Origin: Amphritea balenae
GTDB taxonomy: Bacteria; Pseudomonadota; Gammaproteobacteria; Pseudomonadales; Balneatricaceae
Assembly: GCF_003858655.1 (NCBI RefSeq)
Contig: NZ_RQXV01000001.1
Span: 558,001 to 622,000, forward strand
Length of the DNA stretch: 64,000 nt
Direction: 5' to 3'
Shown: piece after piece, positions 55,415 through 64,000 of the stretch
How positions within the stretch are numbered: position 1 is the stretch's first letter
Layout: the number at the start of each line of letters is the position of its first letter
The notes under the pieces: model-generated
The model's input: the letters and a program-made list of their open reading frames with translations, nothing else
Database searches by the model: none
Told to the model about the DNA's origin: nothing
Made by a program: the position numbers and the translations under genes

Positions 55415-56031
55415 ACCCTGACACCGACACCAGCAACACCCTATCAAAGCTGTACCAGGAGCTTGAACAAAAGCTCCAGCAACAGCTGGATGAGATAGAG
55501 CAACGTTTCCAATCCCGCGCAAAGAATCTAGAACAGGAAAAGCAGCGTGCTTATCAAGCCCGGATCAACCATCTACGACAGGGCCATGACAATCGGCTGA
55601 GACAACTTCGTCTCAAATCAATGCGAGACACACAAACCCTGCAACAGCAGCGTTTCTGGCGCTGCCAACAGAACTGTATCGATGAGATTCTGGCAGACAC
55701 GCGTCATCTGCTGGAGCAACAACAGCCGGACCGCAACTACCTGGAAGACTGGATAGAGCAGGCCGCACCATCACTGACAGCGGCCTCTGCCTGGCACCTC
55801 AATACCTCGCTTCAGTGGTCGAAGCGGATCAATTTGGAAGAAGTCGCTTTGGGACGTAGCGACTTGAAGATTAGCTCTACCTCACCAGTTCCAATGCTCG
55901 GTGGGGCAATCTTACAAAATAAAGAGTTTCATATCGAAATTGACGGTTCCTGGGACCAACGGTTGCATGCGCTGATTCCTGAACTATGGCAACGGTGGCT
56001 TAAAGATGTCGGCACGAACGATCAGGATTAG
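55411..56031 (+). CDS. ntpE: V/A-type ATPase subunit E (peripheral stalk)
   Basis: A 206-residue protein: long N-terminal coiled coil (residues about 8-80, KLYQELEQKLQQQLDEIEQR) and a small globular C-terminal domain with VPMLGGAILQNKEFHIEIDG, close to the gGv.l....i.idNsl pattern of subunit E. It would form the peripheral stalk and clamp the catalytic head. Coupled upstream by ATGA; its 3' end overlaps the subunit A gene by 26 bp. Confidence 0.82.
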   Translation: MNPDTDTSNTLSKLYQELEQKLQQQLDEIEQRFQSRAKNLEQEKQRAYQARINHLRQGHDNRLRQLRLKSMRDTQTLQQQRFWRCQQNCIDEILADTRHLLEQQQPDRNYLEDWIEQAAPSLTAASAWHLNTSLQWSKRINLEEVALGRSDLKISSTSPVPMLGGAILQNKEFHIEIDGSWDQRLHALIPELWQRWLKDVGTNDQD

Positions 56032-57718
56032 TGGTCCCGTTGTCGTCTGTGACCATGCAGAACAGTTCGCTATGGGCGACCGCGTTGCCGTTGGTAAAGT
56101 CGGTCTAATCGGAGAAGTTATCCGCCTGACACCCACGGAATGCTTTCTTCAGGTCTATGAGGACACCACTGAGCTCTTCATCGGCGAACCGGTTACAGGT
56201 AGTGGGTCGGCACTGGCGGTGGAGCTTGGCCCTGGGCTATTGACCACTATATATGACGGTATCCAGCGCCCGCTGGCCCTGATTCAAGAACAGCTTGGGG
56301 CATCTATCCTCCAGGGTGCACAAGCGCCCGCGTTGAGCCGGACCCAGGCTTGGCCATTTACCCCCCAGCAAGAGATAGGAACCCAACTCTCAGGCGGAGC
56401 CATTATCGGCCTGGTGCAGGAAACCCCCTCCGTATGCCATAAAATTCTGCTCCCCCCTGGCCTCGCCGGCCAGCTTGTCCATATTGCAGAGCCTGGCGAA
56501 TACACCCTGGAGAACCCCATCGCCCGAATCAGTTGTGCCAACGGACAGGAACACCCGGTTTACCTTTATCATCGCTGGCCCGTACGCATCAAACGCCCAG
56601 TACAGCAACGGTTATCACCGGACCTGCCGCTTATTACCGGGCAACGAATAATAGACACCCTCTTCCCCATCGCCAAAGGCGGCACAGCGGCCATGCCGGG
56701 AGGATTCGGCACCGGAAAGACGGTAACCCAACACAATCTTGCCAAGTGGTGTGACGCGGATATCATCATCTACATCGGCTGCGGTGAACGAGGTAACGAG
56801 ATAACCGGTGTGCTCGAAGACTTCCCCCAACTCAGAGACCCCAGGACCGGTCGACCACTGATAGAACGCACGGTCATGATAGCCAACACCTCTAACATGC
56901 CGGTGGCAGCCAGAGAGGCGTCGATCTACACGGGCATCACGATAGCAGAATACTTCCGGGATCAGGGACTGGACGTAGCCCTGATGGCCGATTCTACCTC
57001 ACGCTGGGCAGAAGCGCTGAGAGAGATTTCAGGGCGGCTGGAAGAGATGCCGGCAGAAGAGGGCTTTCCCGCCTATCTGCCGAGTCGTACCGCTGAATTT
57101 TATGAACGGGCGGGCAGAGTTCGTACTCTGGCCGATGAAACCGGCTCCGTGACCGCCATCGGTGCGGTTTCCCCCCCGGGGGGCGATTTCTCCGAACCCG
57201 TTACCCTGCATACCCAGCGTTTTGTAAAAGCCTACTGGATGCTCGACAAAAACCTTGCCTACGCTCGCTTCTTCCCAGCCATTCATCCCTTGGAGTCATA
57301 CTCTGAATATGAATCGGATCTCGCACAATGGTGGGAAAAAGTATCCCCCGGCTGGCAACGGGATCGCGACGAACTAGTCGGTCTGTTAATCGCCGCAGAC
57401 CAGTTAAAGGGGATTGTTAGAATTCTGGGTGAAGAGGGATTATCCGATCACCAGAGAAAGACACTGATGGCGGAACGTGTGGTCAAGGAGGGATTCCTAC
57501 AGCAGTCAGCCTTCAGCCCCAAAGATCGTTTTGCGTCACCGGAAAAACAAGCCTGCCTGCTAAGGGTAATCATCTGGCGGATCCGCGCCCTACTCGAAGA
57601 TACAACGCCGGCCCGGGAAGCGTTTGCCAAATTCAAACTGAATGAACTAATCCGGCTAAAGGATGAACTCGGATCAGACGAAACGGAAAAGATCCTCGCA
57701 TGGCAGAAAGTTCAATGA
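56006..57718 (+). CDS. ntpA: V/A-type ATPase catalytic subunit A
   Basis: A 570-residue catalytic subunit. N-terminal beta barrel (RISGPVVVCDHAEQFAMGDR), the non-homologous insert typical of V/A subunit A (about 110-190), Walker A GGFGTGKT (232-239), catalytic Glu261 in IGCGERGNEITG, and the block VALMADSTSRWAEALREISG. All residues for ATP hydrolysis or synthesis are present. This family, not the F-type alpha/beta pair, is rare in gammaproteobacteria. Confidence 0.95.
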   Translation: MSARTIRISGPVVVCDHAEQFAMGDRVAVGKVGLIGEVIRLTPTECFLQVYEDTTELFIGEPVTGSGSALAVELGPGLLTTIYDGIQRPLALIQEQLGASILQGAQAPALSRTQAWPFTPQQEIGTQLSGGAIIGLVQETPSVCHKILLPPGLAGQLVHIAEPGEYTLENPIARISCANGQEHPVYLYHRWPVRIKRPVQQRLSPDLPLITGQRIIDTLFPIAKGGTAAMPGGFGTGKTVTQHNLAKWCDADIIIYIGCGERGNEITGVLEDFPQLRDPRTGRPLIERTVMIANTSNMPVAAREASIYTGITIAEYFRDQGLDVALMADSTSRWAEALREISGRLEEMPAEEGFPAYLPSRTAEFYERAGRVRTLADETGSVTAIGAVSPPGGDFSEPVTLHTQRFVKAYWMLDKNLAYARFFPAIHPLESYSEYESDLAQWWEKVSPGWQRDRDELVGLLIAADQLKGIVRILGEEGLSDHQRKTLMAERVVKEGFLQQSAFSPKDRFASPEKQACLLRVIIWRIRALLEDTTPAREAFAKFKLNELIRLKDELGSDETEKILAWQKVQ

Positions 57719-59139
57719 AAGACCCTATCATCTACACACAGCTGGAGCGGATTGAAGGCCCCCTGATCGCCCTTGTGGCGGCACTGCCAGGGATCGGTTT
57801 TGGCGAAGCGGTTCGGGTGGTCGACCTGGAGGGACGAATCCGCCATGGCCGGGTGGCGCTGCTGGATGGTGACAAGGTCACGATCGAAGTGTTTCAGGGC
57901 ACTACAGGACTGGCCAAGGGCTCGGAACGAATCCGCTTTCTCGGTCATCCGATCACTATAACGGTCAGTGAGTCCATCATCGGCCGACGCCTTAACGGCA
58001 TGGGGGAGCCCATAGATGGGGGGCCGCCTTTGACGGGAGTAGCACTGAATATCAACGGCAGTCCGCTCAACCCAACGGCACGGGCCTATCCTCAGGATTT
58101 CATCCAGACAGGCATCACCGGCATTGATGCCATGAATGCTCTGGTCCGGGGTCAAAAGCTACCGATCTTCTCCTCATCCGGACTGCCCCATGACCAGCTG
58201 GCCATCCAGATTGCCCAGCAGGCCAAGATACGTCCAGACCTTAGCGGTAGCGCAAAGGACAGTGAAGAACTGGTGGTGGTGTTTGCGGCTATCGGCGTCA
58301 AACATGATGTGGCCGTACGTTTTGCCGAAGAGATATCCGGGCGTACGGTCTCCTTCCTGAATCTGGCAGACGATCCGGTCATGGAACGGCTGCTGACGCC
58401 CCGGGTAGCCCTGACTGCAGCCGAATACCTGGCGTTTGAACTGGGCCTGCATGTGCTGGTCATACTCACCGACATGACGGTATACGGCGAAGCCTTGCGG
58501 GAAGTCGCTACGGCGCGGGGGGACATCCCCTCCCGAAAGGGCTATCCCGGTTACCTCTACAGTGATCTCGCCACGATTTTCGAACGTGCCGGGCGAATCA
58601 AGGGCAAGCCCGGGTCCATTACCCAGATTCCGATCCTGACCATGCCCAATAATGATATCACCCATCCGATACCGGACCTGACAGGCTACATCACCGAGGG
58701 ACAGATTGTATTCTCTCGCGACCTGTTTCGTCAGCGCTTCTATCCTCCTATCAACCTGCCTCCTTCCCTGTCCCGGCTCATGGCCGACGGTGTTGGCGAA
58801 GGCTTGACCCGCAGTGACCATCATCCTCTGATGGAACAACTCTATGCAGCCTATGCCCGTGCCGAAGAGGTTCGCATGATGACCCGCATCGTCGGTGAAG
58901 AGGACCTGTCAACAGTCGACAGATGCTACCTTGAATTCGGCCAGTGTCTGGAGCGGTTATTTATTGCACAGGATATCACCGATGATCGCAGCATCGAAGA
59001 AAGCCTCGATATTGGTTGGCGTGTATTGGGCTGCCTGCCCAGAGAAGAGTTGACCCGGTTGAGCACCCAGTTGATCGAAACCCATGGAGCCCTTTTGGAT
59101 GAGGAGCTGGATCAGGGCCTTGAAAGGGAGAAAGACTGA
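57700..59139 (+). CDS. ntpB: V/A-type ATPase regulatory subunit B
   Basis: A 479-residue subunit B: KLPIFSSSGLPHDQLAIQIA replaces a true P-loop, as normal for B; VVFAAIGVKHDVAVRFAEEI and ILTDMTVYGEALREVATARG are family blocks. It alternates with A in the head. The annotated ATG at 57700 has GGAAAAG upstream; an ATG at 57715 that overlaps the subunit A stop by ATGA is an equally good start and would remove five residues. Confidence 0.95.
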   Translation: MAESSMKDPIIYTQLERIEGPLIALVAALPGIGFGEAVRVVDLEGRIRHGRVALLDGDKVTIEVFQGTTGLAKGSERIRFLGHPITITVSESIIGRRLNGMGEPIDGGPPLTGVALNINGSPLNPTARAYPQDFIQTGITGIDAMNALVRGQKLPIFSSSGLPHDQLAIQIAQQAKIRPDLSGSAKDSEELVVVFAAIGVKHDVAVRFAEEISGRTVSFLNLADDPVMERLLTPRVALTAAEYLAFELGLHVLVILTDMTVYGEALREVATARGDIPSRKGYPGYLYSDLATIFERAGRIKGKPGSITQIPILTMPNNDITHPIPDLTGYITEGQIVFSRDLFRQRFYPPINLPPSLSRLMADGVGEGLTRSDHHPLMEQLYAAYARAEEVRMMTRIVGEEDLSTVDRCYLEFGQCLERLFIAQDITDDRSIEESLDIGWRVLGCLPREELTRLSTQLIETHGALLDEELDQGLEREKD

Positions 59140-59759
59140 TGCCGACTACCGTTCACCGACCGGCCACTAAAGCGGAACTGGTCAGCCTCAAAATAGAGCT
59201 AAGAGTTGCGCAGGATGGCCTGGACCTGCTGGAGCGCAAGCGCGACATGCTGATGGCGGAGGGCCTTAAACAGCTCCGGCAGGCAAAAACACTGAGGCAG
59301 GAGGTCACCAAAGCCTGGGCAGTGATCCATAATAACTGGCAGGATACGCTTGAACATGAATCGCCCCACACACTGAAGCGGTTAGCTGAAGCAGTCGAAC
59401 ACTCCGCATTACCAGGTGACAGCAACCGTCGCTGGATGTCGGTCGAATTGGCGGAGCTCTCTCTTGAGAAGCAGCCCCTCAGATTGCTGGGGTCAATCTC
59501 GCAGGTCGGAATTCGCCCCGAACAAATGCGGGGTATGCTAGCGGAACTGATGCCTGATCTTGTGACATTAATGTCGTTGGAAACCAATATCCGCCGGATC
59601 GCAGACTCTCTGAAGCAATGCCACCGCCAGGTAAATGCGTTGAATCAGGTTGTTATTCCCGAACTGGCTCAGGAAAAAAGCCGTATCGAACAGCGACTGG
59701 AGGAGAAGGAAAGGGAAGCGATCTTTCAGGTTAAGCGATTAAAGGCCCGACTGCTATGA
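59139..59759 (+). CDS. ntpD: V/A-type ATPase subunit D (central rotor shaft)
   Basis: A 206-residue helical protein with the subunit D opening PTKAELVSLKIELRVAQDGL-type block, an LLERKRDMLMAEG loop and a C-terminal helix (RRIADSLKQCHRQVNALNQV). It forms the rotating shaft inside the A3B3 head. The start overlaps the B stop (TGATG). Length matches the family. Confidence 0.88.
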   Translation: MPTTVHRPATKAELVSLKIELRVAQDGLDLLERKRDMLMAEGLKQLRQAKTLRQEVTKAWAVIHNNWQDTLEHESPHTLKRLAEAVEHSALPGDSNRRWMSVELAELSLEKQPLRLLGSISQVGIRPEQMRGMLAELMPDLVTLMSLETNIRRIADSLKQCHRQVNALNQVVIPELAQEKSRIEQRLEEKEREAIFQVKRLKARLL

Positions 59760-60082
59760 AACAAAACGAACTTGAACACTTTGTCAGTCAGTTGTCGGAA
59801 GCGGAGCGATCAGCGGCTGAAAAAATCCGCCAGGCGGAAGTCGATGCCGAACAACGTTTGAGCAACCGGCGCGAACAATTAGAGCATGAGCACCAGGAGT
59901 ATTTAAATGCGTTGGAACAAACATTCAAACAGGAGAAACAGCTCTGCCTCGAAGAACTGGCTAACGAACAGCAACAGCTTGAGCTGGAAACATCCGAGCG
60001 CATAGAACGACTTCGACAACGTCATGCCAAGAAACAAATATCGTTAGTGAACTGGTTGGTACAGCGGATAACGCAACCATGA
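59756..60082 (+). CDS. Coiled-coil protein, possible peripheral stalk subunit G/H
   Basis: A 108-residue, almost entirely helical, Glu/Gln-rich protein (ELEHFVSQLSEAERSAAEKI, RQRHAKKQISLVNWLVQRIT). The heptad pattern and size match subunit G (also called H), which pairs with E in each peripheral stalk. It overlaps the subunit D stop and the next start by ATGA. Sequence identity to known G cannot be checked here, so the call is by size, composition and position. Confidence 0.6.
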   Translation: MKQNELEHFVSQLSEAERSAAEKIRQAEVDAEQRLSNRREQLEHEHQEYLNALEQTFKQEKQLCLEELANEQQQLELETSERIERLRQRHAKKQISLVNWLVQRITQP

Positions 60083-60543
60083 AAGCAGCACTCTGGGCCA
60101 AGCTTAAATGCGCGGGCCCCCTGCTCGACTTCGATAGCGAAATGCAGCGCTTTCTCTACTGGCTGGATCCTCAGCTACGCCCCTTAGTGGTCAAAGGGCG
60201 TAGCTGGCAACGGCACTACCGTCAAGCTTCAGGGGTAGAGGCCCATCTGGAAATCGAGCAGCAAGCGTTGCGGGATCTACGACTCCACCTTATTAACATG
60301 CCGGGACAACCGTTGATCCATGAATTCCTGGAACGGGCTGAACATGCTCATAGCAGGAGTTTAGCGGCACGGCACGCCGCCCTCACCGGTAAAACCATCG
60401 ACATGAACCTGGATGATGAACTGATCGATGCCCTGCTGACCTGGCTGGCGACCCGCCATGAACACTATGAAATTGCCGCCTGGCTGTCACGGATGTTACG
60501 TGCCTGGAGGGCAGAAAGAGGTCCGTCGCACGGACCTACATGA
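60079..60543 (+). CDS. Uncharacterised last gene of the V/A-type ATPase operon
   Basis: A 154-residue, helix-rich protein (LLDFDSEMQRFLYWLDPQLR, WLATRHEHYEIAAWLSRMLR) without membrane segments and not resembling any subunit I can name. The operon otherwise lacks subunit C, the socket joining shaft to c ring (normally over 300 residues), so this protein could be a reduced or unrelated replacement, or an assembly factor. Coupled to the preceding gene by ATGA. A stable hairpin at 60519-60537 lies inside its 3' end. Confidence 0.6.
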   Translation: MKAALWAKLKCAGPLLDFDSEMQRFLYWLDPQLRPLVVKGRSWQRHYRQASGVEAHLEIEQQALRDLRLHLINMPGQPLIHEFLERAEHAHSRSLAARHAALTGKTIDMNLDDELIDALLTWLATRHEHYEIAAWLSRMLRAWRAERGPSHGPT

Positions 60544-60607
60544 CCCTCTTGCCCGACCGCGGTTGATTGTAGAGTAAGAGGCAAAGCGTAGTCGAACTAT
60601 TTCTCTG

Positions 60608-60669
60608 GGCGTTGGTGCTTGGATACCGCGTAACTTAGAATCAGGCCTCCCAACTGTCGGTAGCCCTCT
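60608..60669 (+). mobile_element. Second IS5-family remnant: left end only
   Basis: About 60 bp matching 52016-52076 in the same orientation (roughly 50 of 60 bases, including GTAACTTAGAATCAGGC). Only the terminal repeat and 5' non-coding part of the IS remain. With the 52-kb copy it brackets the ATPase operon in direct orientation. Confidence 0.8.
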
Positions 60670-60780
60670 CCTCTTCCGTCATACCTATAACCAAATAACC
60701 CTGATTACTGCACCCAACCTGCACTTTTTTTTACATTAGCTATCCTCAATATACTATGTTAACTAGAAAAGCTGGTTGCC

Positions 60781-63483
60781 ATGAAGACTCAGATTAATAT
60801 GGACAGCCCGTCTAACTGGCATACGATGAGTACTGATCAGGTCTGCCAGACGCTGCACACGACACACGAAGGGTTGCGATCTGAACAAATTGCTAAGCGT
60901 TTGAACCAATTCGGCGCCAACCGCCTTCCCGAGCCTCCCCGCCGAGGTTGGCTGATGCGTCTACTGGCACAGTTTCATAATGTGCTTATCTATGTGTTGA
61001 TTATTGCCGCGCTGGTTACAGCACTACTCGGCCACACTGTGGACTCCGGAGTAATCGTCGCAGTCGTTCTGATTACTGCTCTGGTGGGGTTTATTCAGGA
61101 AGGTAAAGCTGAGAAAGCAATTGATGCGGTTCGTAATATGCTTTCCCAACAAGCCATTGTAATTCGCGATGGCCATCGTATGCAGATTCCTGCCAAAGAG
61201 CTGGTGCCTGGTGATATTGTATTTATTCAGTCCGGAGACCGGGTACCAGCAGATCTACATCTGTTCAAGATAAAGAACCTGCATATCGAAGAGGCATTAC
61301 TTACCGGTGAGTCCGTACCCGTGCATAAGCAGGTTGAACCGGTAGCCGTTGATGCCCCTCTTGGCGATCGTAGAAATATGGCCTTTTCCGGAGCCTTAGT
61401 CACTTATGGGCAGGGCACCGGTATCGTCGTAGAAACTGGAGCCAAAACTGAGATAGGTCGCATCAGTACTATGCTGTCAGAGGTCAGAACCCTGACAACA
61501 CCTCTTACCCGCCAGCTTGATGACTTCGGCCGCTGGTTGACCGGTGCAATTCTTTTTATTGCGACACTCACCATGATGTTTGGTTACTGGGTACGGGATT
61601 ATGCGCTGGGGGATATGTTCCTTGCCGCAGTTGGCCTTGCGGTAGCGGCAATCCCAGAAGGTCTGCCTGCAGTTATCACCATCGCCCTGGCAATTGGGGT
61701 GCAGCGTATGGCCAACCGCAGGGCGATTATTCGTCGTTTACCGGCGGTAGAAACACTAGGGTCTGTTTCCATTATCTGCTCTGATAAAACCGGCACTCTA
61801 ACCCGCAACGAAATGACAGTTACAACCGTCGTAACGGCGCAATACATTGCCAATATCAGCGGTGTCGGTTACAACCCACATGGCACTTTCTCCTGTAACA
61901 ACCAGGATATCAGCCCACAACATCAGCCGGAGTTACTTGAAATCTGTCGTGCCAGTATTCTTTGCAATGATGCGACACTGATTGAAAAAGATGAAGAATG
62001 GGCAATAGAGGGCGATCCGACCGAGGGAGCACTTCTGGTTTTGGGGGCAAAATCAGGCCTTGAACCAAAAAATCTAATTCAGACGATGCCCCGTGATGAT
62101 CTGATTCCCTTTGAGTCAGAACACTGCTTCATGGCGACCCTGCACCATGACCATGCAGGGAATGGCATAATCTATGTAAAAGGCGCTATCGAAGCAATTC
62201 TGTCCCGCTGTAACAAGCAACAACGTAAGGGTAAGATCGAACCACTGGATCCACATTTCTGGCTCAACCAGCAAGAGCAAATCGCAGCCCAGGGCAAACG
62301 TACCCTGGCAATTGCTATGCGACCGGTACCGGAAAACCATAGAATTCTGCATTTTAATGAAATCGATAGCGGGCTTATCCTGTTAGGCGTTGTCGGCATT
62401 ATTGACCCGCCTCGCGATGAAGCAATCGAAGCGGTATACAGTTGCCACCAAGCCGGCATCAAAATGAAGATGATTACCGGTGATCACGCGACAACGGCCA
62501 GTGCCATCGCTATGCAAATGGGTATTACAAGTCATCCGCGGAGCCTGACAGGTATAGAGATCGAACCCATGAATGATGAACAGCTGAGAGACGCCGTCGA
62601 GTCTATCGATATATTCGCCCGCGCCGGCCCTCAACATAAACTGCGCATTGTGGAAGCCCTGCAGGATAGACAACACATAGTAGCTATGACTGGCGATGGT
62701 GTTAATGACGCCCCCTCGCTAAAACGCGCTAATGTCGGCACCGCGATGGGCATAAAAGGAACAGAAGCGGCTAAAGAAGCGTCAGAGATGGTACTGGCGG
62801 ATGACAACTTTGCCTCAATCGCTCATGCCGTAGAAGAAGGACGTACAGTCTTTGACAATATCCGCAAGTCTATCCTCTTTATTCTGCCAACCAATGGCGG
62901 CCAGGCACTGACAATAATAGCGGCTATTGCTATGGGTACCACGCTACCAGTAACCCCCGCACAGATCCTATGGGTTAATATGATCACTGCGGTCACCCTG
63001 GCACTCTCGCTGACGGTTGAGCCAGCCGAACCGGATGTTATGCAACGCCCCCCCCGTAACACCCGCACCCCAATCCTGTCCCGTTTTATGATCTGGCGAA
63101 TAGTATTTGTTTCACTACTGATGGTGACTGGCACATTCGGTCTGTTTCTATGGGAATTAAACAATAGAGAAAGTATCGAAACAGCACGCACCGTAGCCAT
63201 CAATACACTGGTCGTTTTGGAAGGATTCTATCTTCTCAATTCCCGCTACCAGATCGCCTCTGTATTGAATCGAGAAGGTTTACTGGGGAACCGCTATGTT
63301 CTGTACGCCATTTGCTGGGTGGTGTTTTTCCAGTTGGCATTTACCTATCTGCCCATTATGCAATCATTCTTCCATACTACCGATATTGGTGTGGCTTCCT
63401 GGGGGAGAATTCTGATAGTAGGTGCAATACTGTTCTTGCTGGTCGAGTTGGAAAAAAAGTTGATGCACAGAACCAAGCTATAA
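60781..63483 (+). CDS. Type II P-type cation-transporting ATPase
   Basis: A 900-residue membrane pump. Actuator motif LTGES (174-178), PEGLP in helix M4 (292-296), phosphorylated Asp335 in [18 protein letters not shown]-like [10 protein letters not shown] and [16 protein letters not shown] are all present, so it should be active. In M6 the sequence [14 protein letters not shown] keeps Asn733 and Thr736 but has Ala737 where SERCA has the calcium-binding Asp. The transported ion is thus unclear (a monovalent cation or proton exchange is possible). It lies 111 bp after the IS remnant, same direction as the rotary ATPase, with a weak ribosome-binding site. Confidence 0.9.
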   Translation: MKTQINMDSPSNWHTMSTDQVCQTLHTTHEGLRSEQIAKRLNQFGANRLPEPPRRGWLMRLLAQFHNVLIYVLIIAALVTALLGHTVDSGVIVAVVLITALVGFIQEGKAEKAIDAVRNMLSQQAIVIRDGHRMQIPAKELVPGDIVFIQSGDRVPADLHLFKIKNLHIEEALLTGESVPVHKQVEPVAVDAPLGDRRNMAFSGALVTYGQGTGIVVETGAKTEIGRISTMLSEVRTLTTPLTRQLDDFGRWLTGAILFIATLTMMFGYWVRDYALGDMFLAAVGLAVAAIPEGLPAVITIALAIGVQRMANRRAIIRRLPAVETLGSVSIICSDKTGTLTRNEMTVTTVVTAQYIANISGVGYNPHGTFSCNNQDISPQHQPELLEICRASILCNDATLIEKDEEWAIEGDPTEGALLVLGAKSGLEPKNLIQTMPRDDLIPFESEHCFMATLHHDHAGNGIIYVKGAIEAILSRCNKQQRKGKIEPLDPHFWLNQQEQIAAQGKRTLAIAMRPVPENHRILHFNEIDSGLILLGVVGIIDPPRDEAIEAVYSCHQAGIKMKMITGDHATTASAIAMQMGITSHPRSLTGIEIEPMNDEQLRDAVESIDIFARAGPQHKLRIVEALQDRQHIVAMTGDGVNDAPSLKRANVGTAMGIKGTEAAKEASEMVLADDNFASIAHAVEEGRTVFDNIRKSILFILPTNGGQALTIIAAIAMGTTLPVTPAQILWVNMITAVTLALSLTVEPAEPDVMQRPPRNTRTPILSRFMIWRIVFVSLLMVTGTFGLFLWELNNRESIETARTVAINTLVVLEGFYLLNSRYQIASVLNREGLLGNRYVLYAICWVVFFQLAFTYLPIMQSFFHTTDIGVASWGRILIVGAILFLLVELEKKLMHRTKL

Positions 63484-64000
63484 TCCAATCAAAAAATCTT
63501 TCGATTTATGACGGTGAAGTAATCTCGAACAATCGTACTTACTGAACACTGGCTATGCAGTGTAAATATTGAAAATCTTCTGCTGTAATGAAATCCATCA
63601 TAAAATCAAAAGGCTGGTTTGTTTCCGATCCGTGCTGATCAAACCATCCAAGTCCATTGCTCCGCCGTCTATCAGGAGCTTTGTAGAAACCGAAGGCGAT
63701 TGATCACCTCCCGGAGTGGTTCATTTAATCCCGGCGAAGTTTGTCGGAAATGGCAATGGGAGATTGTCTGGAATCTGTTGGCTGTCTGTAGCAGATTCAG
63801 TTCAGCCAGCAAACAGCCTCTTCATAAAGTTAGAAGCTGTAGGAAAAACAGAGAGCAGGAAAAAAGAAATTGATTCGGTGATCGATTAAGCCCTCGATCA
63901 ATAATCCATTCAGGGCAGCTTTGCGTCAGCTGGACTAAGTTATGTCTGATAAAACAGAACTGTAGATCTCCTCTTGCAGACCTGCGTTTATGCTTGGCAT
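63484..64000. other. Gene-free right end
   Basis: About 515 bp with only short, unconvincing reading frames and no clear terminator after the P-type ATPase. I see no family-specific sequence here. Confidence 0.4.

Noticed and set aside
58174-58839. Minus-strand reading frame of 221 codons
   Set aside because: Fully antisense to the subunit B gene; no family features or ribosome-binding site.
60519-60537. Hairpin at the end of the ATPase operon as terminator
   Set aside because: Eight-bp stem but no U-tract follows and it lies inside the coding sequence.
63619-63873. 84-codon reading frame at the right end
   Set aside because: No ribosome-binding site, no family resemblance and an unnatural residue composition.

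Overview
The window looks like the chromosome of a marine, aerobic gammaproteobacterium, most likely of the Oceanospirillaceae type (inference from gene content: phenylacetate catabolism, three TRAP transporters, glycine betaine monooxygenase, glutathione-independent formaldehyde dehydrogenase, many regulators). No rRNA, tRNA or CRISPR array was seen.

Layout. 1-4.4 kb: minus-strand phenylacetate genes (thiolase, paaK, paaA, paaB, 5' part of paaC). 4.9-9.3 kb: a translationally coupled response regulator / periplasmic solute-binding protein / hybrid histidine kinase operon, then a lone cyclic-nucleotide-binding protein. 9.4-12.6 kb: a PAS-GAF-GGDEF-EAL protein and a VanX-type dipeptidase. 12.7-15.7 kb: TRAP system 1. 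16.1-18.4 kb: two convergent, closely related GlxA-type AraC regulators. 18.6-27.9 kb: a LysR regulator and a minus-strand run of creatinase, TRAP system 2, an ACT-domain protein and an MFS carrier, preceded by an M20 carbamoylase-type hydrolase. 28-32 kb: NhaC antiporter, LuxR regulator, class III aminotransferase. 32.4-35.4 kb: TRAP system 3. 35.8-40.5 kb: a third GlxA/AraC regulator divergent from a porin, a small lipoprotein and fdhA. 40.9-45 kb: a LysM-FecR protein and a CHASE2-GGDEF-EAL protein. 45-48 kb: cold shock protein, DEDDh exonuclease, cNMP/CBS/nucleotidyltransferase protein. 48.1-51.9 kb: divergent gbcB and gbcA, then a ProC-family protein. 52-60.7 kb: a nine-gene V/A-type rotary ATPase operon lying between two remnants of one IS5-family element. 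60.8-63.5 kb: a type II P-type cation ATPase.

How the parts fit. Creatinase yields sarcosine and urea, while GbcAB and FdhA belong to the demethylation route from glycine betaine toward sarcosine and glycine, so 15-51 kb reads as a methylated-amine catabolic region with importers and dedicated regulators. Two regulatory links are visible directly: a near-identical 22-bp sequence upstream of both the LysR gene and creatinase, and CGACA/CGACC motifs in 20-bp phase in front of the porin/AraC pair and the gbcA/gbcB pair. The rotary ATPase module and the neighbouring P-type pump look like a separate, laterally acquired ion-transport block. Start sites were moved inward where ribosome-binding sites or family alignment favoured it, and this is stated in each entry.
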